From NCBI GenBank assembly GCA_012797825.1, contig JAAZOI010000234.1:1-9302 (forward strand): a DNA stretch of 9,302 nucleotides, written 5' to 3'. The translations under genes were made by a program, and so were the position numbers. The notes beneath the pieces were generated by a model. The model made no database searches, was not told where the DNA came from, and saw only the letters and a list, made by a program, of their open reading frames with translations. This stretch comes from Eubacteriaceae bacterium. GTDB lineage: Bacteria; Bacillota; Clostridia; Eubacteriales; UBA1433. Positions 1 through 5,665 of the stretch are shown piece after piece (the first letter of the stretch is position 1; each line of letters begins with the position of its first letter).

Positions 1-563
1 GCGTTATCTACAGTTTTAGTGCTCGTTTTTATTTCCTCGGCAATTTCGGCGTACGATTTTGCCTGAAGATAGCCTTTTAATATTTTAAATTCAAGCTCCG
101 ATAAATTTTCTTTTGCAACTTTAACTAAAGTTCTTATGCTTTCATTGCTTATGTAAATATTTTCCGGTTCATATTCTCTGGGAATTGAAAGAACGTCAAT
201 AATTCTTATATTATCACTGTCATTTTGCAGGCTTGCGTCAATTGATACTGAGTTATTCAGCAGAGAATGTTTACCTGCCTGAGCCTTTTTAATTACGGTT
301 ATAAGCTGTCTGTTAATGCATATTGTAGCAAATACGCAGAACGGTACATTTTCATAACCTTTATATGTAATGATAGCTTTATAAAAACCTATCATGCCTT
401 CCTGAAACAAATCGTCCGACTCAAGACCGTCCATAAAATAGCCTTTTGATTTGTTGTATATAAGCTTCGAATATCTTTTTATTAAAACATTATCTACTGT
501 TTTAACGCCGCGCTTATACATCTGAATTAAATCTTCATCCGCAATGTCCTGAAACTCTTTCAT
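1..563 (-). CDS. sigH: RNA polymerase sigma-H factor, C-terminus cut by window edge
   Basis: Alternative sigma factor that directs RNA polymerase to early-sporulation and transition-state promoters. I translated it by hand from the ATG at 561-563; 187 codons are present and the frame runs off base 1. Region 2 spans about residues 10-95, with the core-binding stretch LFQEGMIGFYKAI near 52-64 and INRQLITVIKKA near 83-94. Both closely resemble B. subtilis SigH (VQEGMIGLYKAI, ITRQIITAIKTA). Region 4 begins near residue 153 (LSELEFKILKGYL), and its helix-turn-helix (YAEIAEEIKTSTKTVDN) is the last thing visible, so only about 25-30 C-terminal residues are missing. A good ribosome site (AAGGGG) sits 8 bases before the ATG and overlaps the yacP stop. 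Gene order rlmB-yacP-sigH matches Bacillus and Clostridium. It is the last visible gene of the thyX operon. Confidence 0.95.
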   Translation of the reverse strand, partial: MKEFQDIADEDLIQMYKRGVKTVDNVLIKRYSKLIYNKSKGYFMDGLESDDLFQEGMIGFYKAIITYKGYENVPFCVFATICINRQLITVIKKAQAGKHSLLNNSVSIDASLQNDSDNIRIIDVLSIPREYEPENIYISNESIRTLVKVAKENLSELEFKILKGYLQAKSYAEIAEEIKTSTKTVDN

Positions 564-575
564 AAAGCAAACCCC

Positions 576-1070
576 TTATTTATTTAAATCTTTAAGCTTG
601 TCTTTAAATGCATCATTTGCATAAACTAAATTGTCATTACTTTTTTTACTGTCATACTTATTTGAAATTTGTTTTTCTATGCGTGATATATCATAAATCA
701 GTTCCGATGCCGGAATTCTTAAAAGCCCGCCGCTTAAAACCATTTGCTGCAGCGCCCAATCCGAAGATACCACAGATATGTTTTCTTGGTTTTTCATATC
801 AAATATCAATTCTTCTATGTAAGAATCGGCGGTCTGGCCTTTTTTTGTATAAACGATTTTTATGTTTTCATATTTTTCTTCTTTTGACTTAATAGAATCT
901 GTTTTATAAGCATCATATATAACCAATATTTCAATGCCTTTATATGAGGCGTAATTTTGCAGTGTATGGTTTAATATATCACGCGCATAATCCAAATCCG
1001 AATCTATTAACTTTGAAGTTTTATCCCAAAAATTAATAATATTATAAGCGTCTACTATTAAAGTCTCCAT
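576..1070 (-). CDS. yacP: YacP/Rae1-family NYN-domain ribonuclease
   Basis: A 164-residue single-domain protein of the NYN (PIN-like) nuclease family. The B. subtilis member, Rae1 (YacP), is a ribosome-associated endoribonuclease that cuts mRNA in the A site; that specificity is known for the relative and inferred here. The start is typical (METLIVDAYNIIN), and the expected acidic and polar active-site positions are visible: D7, N10, D53 (VIYDAY), D82 in the QTADSYIEEL motif, and D104 in SSDWALQQ. The family's GGLLRIPASEL stretch follows at 115-123. The C-terminal 25 residues are charged and probably flexible. The gene starts 3 bases after the rlmB stop. No strong ribosome site is seen beyond AGGACA inside the end of rlmB, which suggests translational coupling. 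Its place between rlmB and sigH is conserved in Firmicutes. Confidence 0.9.
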   Translation of the reverse strand: METLIVDAYNIINFWDKTSKLIDSDLDYARDILNHTLQNYASYKGIEILVIYDAYKTDSIKSKEEKYENIKIVYTKKGQTADSYIEELIFDMKNQENISVVSSDWALQQMVLSGGLLRIPASELIYDISRIEKQISNKYDSKKSNDNLVYANDAFKDKLKDLNK

Positions 1071-1073
1071 ACA

Positions 1074-1793
1074 TTATCTTGTCCTGCTTATTGCGTGCAT
1101 CATAATTCCCGCCGCGACAGACACATTAAGAGACGCCACATTGCCTTTAATAGGAATTTTAACAATAAAATCGCATTTTTCTTTTATAAGTCTTCCAACA
1201 CCCTTGCCTTCAGCGCCCAGCACTAGGGCAAGAGGCATATTAAAATCAAAATCATTTAAATCTTCTCCGTCCATATCCGCGCATACAATCCATAAACCCT
1301 GCTTTTTTAAATTATCAATTTCCGAAGCTATATTCGTAACTTGAGATACCGCTATATGGCTTGCCGCGCCTGCCGATGAACGATATACTGTCTCATTTAT
1401 TTCTGCGGACCTGTGCTTAGGAATTATTACACCGTGAGCATTAAAGCATTCCGCGCTTCTTATAATGGCACCCAGGTTATGCGGGTCAGTTATCGAGTCT
1501 GCAATTATTAAAAAAGGTTTTTCATTTTTATTAAGCGCTGATTTGATAATTTCATCAGTATCCGCATATTTAAAAGATGAAACAACTGCAATAACTCCCT
1601 GATGCTTTTGCGTTTTTGATGTATAGTCAAGCTTTGTTTTGCTGACAGTTTTTAAGCGTATATTTTTTTCTTTTGCAAGCGATATTATATCGCCAAGATG
1701 CATGCCTTCAGCTATCATTATATAATTTATATTAACATCTGACTTAATAGCTTCCTCAACAGGGCGCTTACCTTCTATATATAAAAAATCCAT
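1074..1793 (-). CDS. rlmB: TrmH/SpoU-family 23S rRNA 2'-O-methyltransferase (RlmB type)
   Basis: A 239-residue SAM-dependent RNA ribose methyltransferase of the SPOUT class, probably making the 2'-O-methylguanosine in domain V of 23S rRNA, as E. coli RlmB does. The N-terminal substrate-binding domain covers about residues 4-75 (EGKRPVEEAI, then TQKHQGVIAVV). All three SpoU motifs are intact: motif 1 DPHNLGAIIRSAECF at 103-117 with the catalytic-type Asn106 and Arg112; motif 2 LVLGAEGKGVGRL at 190-202 with Glu195; motif 3 IPIKGNVASLNVSVAAG at 213-229, which forms the SAM-binding knot. Length is normal for the family. The ribosome site AAGGAAG overlaps the thyX stop. Position before yacP and sigH matches B. 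subtilis yacO/rlmB. A related target such as a tRNA ribose cannot be excluded from sequence alone. Confidence 0.93.
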   Translation of the reverse strand: MDFLYIEGKRPVEEAIKSDVNINYIMIAEGMHLGDIISLAKEKNIRLKTVSKTKLDYTSKTQKHQGVIAVVSSFKYADTDEIIKSALNKNEKPFLIIADSITDPHNLGAIIRSAECFNAHGVIIPKHRSAEINETVYRSSAGAASHIAVSQVTNIASEIDNLKKQGLWIVCADMDGEDLNDFDFNMPLALVLGAEGKGVGRLIKEKCDFIVKIPIKGNVASLNVSVAAGIMMHAISRTR

Positions 1794-1807
1794 TAAATTT
1801 ATCTTCC

Positions 1808-2578
1808 TTACTCTATATTGAACAATTTTCTTTTTTCAGCCATTTTACCGCAGCTCATTTTGCCCTCGGGGCAGGCACCTGAAAGGCACGGAGGGCCGGC
1901 ATATTTGAAAACTGTAGGCGCAACAGCTTTAAGCTGTTTTATTATTTCTTGTGCAAGCTGTCTTATTTCCCATTGAGCTCGCTCACAGCTTCTCAGTCTT
2001 GCGAAATGAAGCAGTTCTCGGGCGTTCATTGTAAATACAATCTTAGTTTCACAAGCATTCGGCAGAACGTATCTTGCGTCTTCAATTGCTTTTTTCTCCG
2101 CTGCACTTTTTGCCGCTTTTTCGCTTTTTCCCTGCTCTATTAATTCTTGTTCATATTTTGTTTTCAGCATATCGGCAATTTCATCATACGCTTTCTGAGC
2201 GTCTTGCATGCTTTTTATAAAAATTTCTGCCGCTTTACTTTCTTTTTCAATTTCCGGCGGTATTATGTATTCGAACTGACCTTCTCTTACGTATCTTTGA
2301 GATTTTTGAGAGTAACTGGCGACTCTGTGTCTTACCAGCTGATGTGTAAGAGTTCTGCTTACCCCCTGCACTGCAAAAGTAAAACTTACATGTTCTATAG
2401 GCGACATATGCCCCATTGAAATAATCATGTTTAAAAATTTATCAGTTGAAGCCTTGTCCAAATTTTCCATTATCTCGTCTGTGCCTGCGTTGGAATAACA
2501 TAACTTGGCAGCAGCTGCTATTATCTTTTCTGCATCCGGTGTGTAAGCAATTAATGATACCTGCAAATTTGTCTTCAT
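1808..2578 (-). CDS. thyX: Flavin-dependent thymidylate synthase ThyX
   Basis: Makes dTMP from dUMP using methylenetetrahydrofolate, FAD and NAD(P)H, replacing ThyA. The signature RHRX7S is exact at residues 83-93 (RHRVASYSQKS) and continues into QRY (94-96). Other conserved blocks are the early stretch GHMSPIEHVSFTF (56-68), NACETKIVFTMNARELLHF (174-192), and LRSCERAQWEIR (195-206), which carries dUMP/FAD-binding arginines. At 256 residues it is slightly long; the extra length is a charged helical stretch near 140-168 and a C-terminal tail with three cysteines (C231, C236, C243). The start ATG has the site AGAGGT about 9 bases upstream. It is the first gene of the apparent thyX-rlmB-yacP-sigH operon, with 14 bases between it and rlmB. 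Placement of thyX at this spot is, to my knowledge, common in Clostridia. Confidence 0.96.
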   Translation of the reverse strand: MKTNLQVSLIAYTPDAEKIIAAAAKLCYSNAGTDEIMENLDKASTDKFLNMIISMGHMSPIEHVSFTFAVQGVSRTLTHQLVRHRVASYSQKSQRYVREGQFEYIIPPEIEKESKAAEIFIKSMQDAQKAYDEIADMLKTKYEQELIEQGKSEKAAKSAAEKKAIEDARYVLPNACETKIVFTMNARELLHFARLRSCERAQWEIRQLAQEIIKQLKAVAPTVFKYAGPPCLSGACPEGKMSCGKMAEKRKLFNIE

Positions 2579-2607
2579 TTTTTATTACCTCTAAATATAT
2601 ATTAATT

Positions 2608-2636
2608 ATTTAATATGTAAGATAAAAATTTGTCGA
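2608..2636 (-). promoter_or_regulatory. Candidate housekeeping promoter for thyX-rlmB-yacP-sigH
   Basis: On the minus strand TCGACA (2631-2636, five of six matches to TTGACA) lies 17 bases from TTAAAT (2608-2613, four of six to TATAAT), about 30 bases before the thyX start codon. The -35 is overlapped by an exact Spo0A box. The surrounding 173-bp gap (2579-2751) is so AT-rich that other -10 placements, such as TATTAA two bases upstream, are possible. No terminator is visible between spoIIID and this point, so read-through from spoIIID may also feed the operon. Confidence 0.4.
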
Positions 2637-2637
2637 A
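2629..2637 (+). promoter_or_regulatory. Spo0A box (TTTGTCGAA) upstream of the thyX-sigH operon
   Basis: The plus strand reads TTTGTCGAA, an exact match to the B. subtilis Spo0A-box consensus TTTGTCRAA with its TGTCGAA core. It sits about 50 bases upstream of thyX, on top of the likely -35 hexamer of the operon that ends in sigH. Boxes overlapping the -35 are typical of several Spo0A-controlled promoters. A rough hand estimate puts chance occurrence of this 9-mer in a 173-bp region of this composition near one in a thousand. Whether it activates or represses cannot be read from the sequence. Confidence 0.5.
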
Positions 2638-2751
2638 TGTTATAAAAATATTTATAAAATCGAATAAATAAAAAATAATCAAAATATTAGTGATTTTTAT
2701 AATATTTTTATTATTATTGTATCATATATCATATTTAAAAAACACAACAGG

Positions 2752-3003
2752 TTATCTGATATCAGAATATTTTTGTTTAGTCGCAAACCCCCCTCTTATA
2801 TGGCGCTCAGATTTATTTTTTTCCAACACTTTTTTCACTTTTATTGCCAACTGCTTATTTATTGACATTAAACGCTCAGTCATATCTTTATGTACGGTGC
2901 TCTTGCTAATCATAAATTTTTTTGCTGTTTTTCTGACAGTTGAACCGGTAGTTAATATAAAATCAGCTTCACTTAAACATCTTTGAGCAATATAATCTTT
3001 CAT
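2752..3003 (-). CDS. spoIIID: Sporulation transcriptional regulator SpoIIID
   Basis: A small DNA-binding protein that, with sigma-E, switches mother-cell genes on or off during sporulation. The 83 residues align nearly end to end with B. subtilis SpoIIID: MKDYIAQRC (MHDYIKERT), a helix-turn-helix at about 21-45 containing VRKTAKKFMISKSTVHKDM (compare VRVIAKEFGVSKSTVHKDL), TERLMSINKQLAIKVKKVL at 42-60, and the basic RHIRGGFATKQKY at 67-79. The start codon is preceded by a strong G-rich ribosome site (GGGGGGA, 8 bases spacing). The C-terminus is about ten residues shorter than in Bacillus. It stands alone between a pilus-like operon ending in a terminator and the thyX operon. The codons GGG GGG for the two glycines form a six-base homopolymer (2788-2793). 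Confidence 0.96.
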   Translation of the reverse strand: MKDYIAQRCLSEADFILTTGSTVRKTAKKFMISKSTVHKDMTERLMSINKQLAIKVKKVLEKNKSERHIRGGFATKQKYSDIR

Positions 3004-3018
3004 ATACGATTCCCCCCA

Positions 3019-3028
3019 AATTGTCTTA
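3019..3028 (-). promoter_or_regulatory. Candidate SpoIIID binding site (autoregulatory)
   Basis: The minus strand reads TAAGACAATT, which fits all positions of the SpoIIID consensus WWRRACARNY known from B. subtilis. It lies 15-24 bases before the spoIIID start codon and covers the transcription start expected from the sigma-E-like promoter, a position suited to negative feedback. The consensus is loose and would occur often by chance in AT-rich DNA, so location is the main support. Confidence 0.4.
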
Positions 3029-3033
3029 ATTAA

Positions 3034-3062
3034 TACATATGAAACAAAAAAGGGGAATATAC
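3034..3062 (-). promoter_or_regulatory. Candidate sigma-E promoter of spoIIID
   Basis: On the minus strand GTATATT (3056-3062) and CATATGTA (3034-3041) are separated by 14 bases. The B. subtilis sigma-E pattern is KMATATT, 14-15 bases, then CATACAHT. The CATA half of the -10 and the ATATT of the -35 match and the spacing is right. Expected transcription start is near 3027, giving a leader of about 25 bases with the ribosome site. In B. subtilis spoIIID is transcribed by sigma-E, which supports the reading. Confidence 0.5.
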
Positions 3063-3132
3063 TTTACTGTAATTAAATAAAAAATGTAATTTATTAAAAT
3101 ATTTATAAAAAAATATAAATAATTACAGTAAA
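3063..3132. repeat. 13-bp perfect inverted repeat with palindromic arms upstream of spoIIID
   Basis: TTTACTGTAATTA (3063-3075) and its exact reverse complement TAATTACAGTAAA (3120-3132) are separated by 44 bases. Each arm contains a nine-base palindrome with a one-base centre, TTACTGTAA (3064-3072) and TTACAGTAA (3123-3131), centred 59 bp apart. Between them, ending at the distal arm, is a smaller AT-only inverted repeat, ATTTATA (3101-3107) and TATAAAT (3114-3120), around six A's. The proximal arm directly abuts the candidate -35 of spoIIID. No long T-run follows on either strand, so it is not a terminator. It looks like a pair of operators for an unidentified dimeric regulator, or a looping or cruciform element. 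Confidence 0.65.
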
Positions 3133-3170
3133 CAATAAATTATGACTATTTATTTTTTAAAATATTACAA

Positions 3171-3195
3171 TAAAAAAGCGCCTTAATAAGGCGCT
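3171..3195 (-). terminator. Rho-independent terminator of the pilus-like operon
   Basis: On the minus strand an 8-bp stem AGCGCCTT / AAGGCGCT with a three-base loop is followed directly by TTTTTTA. It begins 12 bases after the stop codon of the last BTAD regulator gene. The plus strand lacks a T-run after the stem, so it acts in the minus direction only. It separates the large operon from spoIIID. Confidence 0.9.
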
Positions 3196-3207
3196 AGTTA
3201 TTGTATG

Positions 3208-4389
3208 TTAAGTGATAGAATCCTGAAGGCTTACTTTTGCAGCAAGCTGAAGTTTGTTCTGTTTTAAATAAACGTTAAAATTATTTTGAATTCTCTGTAT
3301 AACTATTTCTGATTTTTCAATTGATTCAGTAGCTAGCATCAATATAAATTGAGCTTTGCTGTATTGAGCAAAAGTATCGCCTTTACGCAATGATTTTTTT
3401 AATACTTCCCTTAATTCAAACATTGCGTTTTTAAGTATAGGGTTATCGGGAATATTGCCTTTTAAGTCAAGTATTGTAATTAACAATAAGACAATAGATC
3501 TTTTTTCCCTGTCGGCAGCTCTTGCTACCATTTGATACATTTGCTTAAATACTTCATAGCTGCAGAAATATGAACCTCTTATAGGAGTCTGGTCTTTCGT
3601 GGCTTCTCGTAAATCTTCTTTTATGATAAGAATATCATGTTCAATCTTATTTACCTTTTTACTTGCTTTCGCGTAAATATCTTTTATTTCACTGCCCAGC
3701 TCAACTCCGAGTTCATCTGAGAATATTCTGCTTACTCTGAAATATGAATTAACGATAACTTTATTCATATTTAAATTACTTAAAGCTTTAAACATATAAA
3801 GGTAAAAATCTTCGTTATACGGGTCAACAAAACAAGCCGTATTCGTAACAGTAAGAATTTCGTTATAGTGCTGAGTGTCAAATAGAAGTGACAAATAGTC
3901 TAAAACAGCATCAATATATTTTTTCTTATAATATGTCGAGCGCTGTATTACCCATTCCTCATTGCAAAGCTGAGGAAGGAAATCACCTTTATAAATTTCT
4001 ATTATCTTTTTATATATAACAAGTTTATCTTCATCAATATCTAATCTTTGAATTAGATTTTCAAAAATTTCTATATCAAGATATAATGTATTTTCGTTAT
4101 TCCATTTATAACTGCCTTCGCAAAAAAGTATAAATGTAGCATCTCCAAGCTCTTTTCTCAAACAGTAAACAGTGTTTTTAAGAGCCCCTTGAGGATTAGC
4201 TATATCTTCATCTTCAGTATACATAACATCCATTAGCCGCACAGTTGATAAAAGAGTATTTTTATGTGTTACAAGATAAGCCAGCAATTTCCAATGTTTA
4301 TGCAGTTTGCCCGCACCTCTTAAAAGCAGTTTATTATCTACTTCTACTGACATGCCCCCAAAAAGATTAATATTAATTATATGGCTCAT
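3208..4389 (-). CDS. SARP-like regulator: winged helix, BTAD, degenerate GGDEF-like domain (copy 2)
   Basis: A 393-residue putative transcription regulator. Residues 1-105 fit an OmpR/SARP winged helix: INLFGGMSVEV at the start, KHWKLLAYLVTHKN at 31-44, and a likely recognition helix GALKNTVYCLRKELGD at 68-83. Residues about 130-245 fit a BTAD domain (YKGDFLPQL at 133-141, a TPR-like helical region, then DELGVELGSEI). Residues about 265-393 have the layout of a GGDEF domain, but its signature is replaced by SKAQF at 344-348 within LRKGDTFAQYSKAQFILML, so cyclase activity is not expected. There is no NB-ARC ATPase region, unlike large SARPs. Ribosome site GAAGGTG is strong. It follows its paralog by 46 bases and is the last gene before the terminator. 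Target genes are unknown; control of the pilus-like operon is inference. Confidence 0.8.
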   Translation of the reverse strand: MSHIININLFGGMSVEVDNKLLLRGAGKLHKHWKLLAYLVTHKNTLLSTVRLMDVMYTEDEDIANPQGALKNTVYCLRKELGDATFILFCEGSYKWNNENTLYLDIEIFENLIQRLDIDEDKLVIYKKIIEIYKGDFLPQLCNEEWVIQRSTYYKKKYIDAVLDYLSLLFDTQHYNEILTVTNTACFVDPYNEDFYLYMFKALSNLNMNKVIVNSYFRVSRIFSDELGVELGSEIKDIYAKASKKVNKIEHDILIIKEDLREATKDQTPIRGSYFCSYEVFKQMYQMVARAADREKRSIVLLLITILDLKGNIPDNPILKNAMFELREVLKKSLRKGDTFAQYSKAQFILMLATESIEKSEIVIQRIQNNFNVYLKQNKLQLAAKVSLQDSIT

Positions 4390-4435
4390 TTTTTCACCTT
4401 CTTAAATAAAAAATCTAAGAATTTTAAATTTGCTG

Positions 4436-5650
4436 TCATTGAATTGCCGCCGTTTTCTCTGAATCTGCAAAATCCTGCATACTTATTTTAGAAATAAGAT
4501 TTAATTTGTTTCTGTTTAAATAACTGTTAAAATTATTCTTAATCCTGTTAAAAGCAATTTGGGCGTTATCTGCAGTATCAGTAGAAAGCATCAGCAAATA
4601 TTGCGCTTTGCTATATTGAGTGAATATATCATTTTTTCTTATTGTGTTTGTAAGTACATCACGCAGTTCAAGCATAGCGTCAAGCAATATTTTATTCTGA
4701 GGAATATTATCGCTTATGTCAGCTATAGTTAAAAGCATTAATATTACAGTGCGTTCTTCTCTGGCAGCTGCCCTGACATTAAATTGATACATCTGCTTAA
4801 ACACTTCAAAACTGCAGAAAAAAGGTCCTTTTATAGGTGAATTATCAAATGTGGTTTCCTTTAAATTATCTTTTATTACAGAAATATCAAGTTCTATTTT
4901 ATTTAATTTTTTATTTGCATCTGCATATATTTTATGTATTTCATTTTTTACTTCCGCTGAAAATTCATTGCTGATGATTTTATTAATCTGAATATATGTG
5001 CTGACTATTAAAGTATTCATATTAAGAAAATAAAGCGCTTTAAACATATATAAGTAAAAATATTCATTATACGCATCAATGTTAGTTGCATGTTGTGTAA
5101 CTGCAAGAATTTCATCATATTCATGACTATTAAGTAAAATTTCGAGATAATCTAAAACAGCCTTTGTAAATTTCTGCCTATAATAAAGTGATAAATCAAC
5201 AGCCCATTGATCTTTTTGCAGCTGCGGTAAAAAATCGCCTTTATATAAGTCAATAATATTTTTATATATAGATTTTTTATACGCAATATCATTTGATTGA
5301 CTTAATGACTGGATTAAGCTATTGAATTTTTCGATATCCAACAGTATGTTATTTTGTTCATTCCATTTATAGCCGCCGTCATTAAACAGGATATATGAAT
5401 TATCGCCAAGTTCTTTGCGGAGGCAGTATACAGTATTTTTAAGAGTATTCTGGGCATTTAGTGTGTCTTCATATTCGCCGTACATCGCGCATATTATCTG
5501 CCTTACAGCAAGAGAAGTGTCTCTATTTACAATTAAATAGGCAAGAAGTTTCCAATGTTGATACAACTTGCTGTTGCTGTTTAACAGTAAGCTGTCATTG
5601 ACTTCAACCGACATACCTCCAAATAAATTAATTTTCACCAAGTTGTTCAT
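4436..5650 (-). CDS. SARP-like regulator: winged helix, BTAD, degenerate GGDEF-like domain (copy 1)
   Basis: A 404-residue paralog of the next gene downstream, collinear over the whole length and about half identical by eye, highest in the winged helix (HWKLLAYLI at 32-40; LKNTVYCLRKELGD at 70-83). The BTAD-like region starts near 136 (YKGDFLPQL) and runs to about 245. The C-terminal domain begins with a shared pattern (FFCSFEVFKQMYQ at 277-289, AAAREER at 294-300), and the GGDEF position reads SKAQY (347-351), again without the catalytic residues. That both copies keep SKAQ with an aromatic residue suggests a conserved non-cyclase role. The last 12 residues are an extra polar tail. The start lies 15 bases after pilT with a weak site (GGCGGG, 5 bases from the ATG), so translation may be coupled to pilT. 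I know this architecture from other Clostridia, where it is annotated as BTAD-containing regulator without assigned function. Confidence 0.8.
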   Translation of the reverse strand: MNNLVKINLFGGMSVEVNDSLLLNSNSKLYQHWKLLAYLIVNRDTSLAVRQIICAMYGEYEDTLNAQNTLKNTVYCLRKELGDNSYILFNDGGYKWNEQNNILLDIEKFNSLIQSLSQSNDIAYKKSIYKNIIDLYKGDFLPQLQKDQWAVDLSLYYRQKFTKAVLDYLEILLNSHEYDEILAVTQHATNIDAYNEYFYLYMFKALYFLNMNTLIVSTYIQINKIISNEFSAEVKNEIHKIYADANKKLNKIELDISVIKDNLKETTFDNSPIKGPFFCSFEVFKQMYQFNVRAAAREERTVILMLLTIADISDNIPQNKILLDAMLELRDVLTNTIRKNDIFTQYSKAQYLLMLSTDTADNAQIAFNRIKNNFNSYLNRNKLNLISKISMQDFADSEKTAAIQ

Positions 5651-5665
5651 ATATACCCGCCGTAT

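Noticed and set aside
608..892. Plus-strand open frames opposite yacP, rlmB, thyX, pilT and the GspF gene
   Set aside because: They lie antisense inside strongly recognised genes, have low-complexity Phe/Tyr/Ser-rich translations, and show no domain or convincing ribosome site.
2755..2766. 12-bp palindrome TCTGATATCAGA at the end of spoIIID, considered as terminator
   Set aside because: It has no loop room and no T-run directly after it, and most of it is coding sequence for the last residues.
2690..2986. 98-residue plus-strand frame across spoIIID and the adjoining gap
   Set aside because: It is the antisense shadow of spoIIID, which matches its family along its full length.
3086..3132. 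Housekeeping-type promoter within the inverted repeat (TTTACT with TATAAA)
   Set aside because: Spacing is about 19 bases with a poor -35; AT-only DNA yields such matches easily.
4399..4421. TTCTTA / TAAGAA hairpin before the second BTAD gene, considered as a ribosome-site switch
   Set aside because: Only six AT-dominated pairs around an 11-base loop; it does not cover the GG of the ribosome site.
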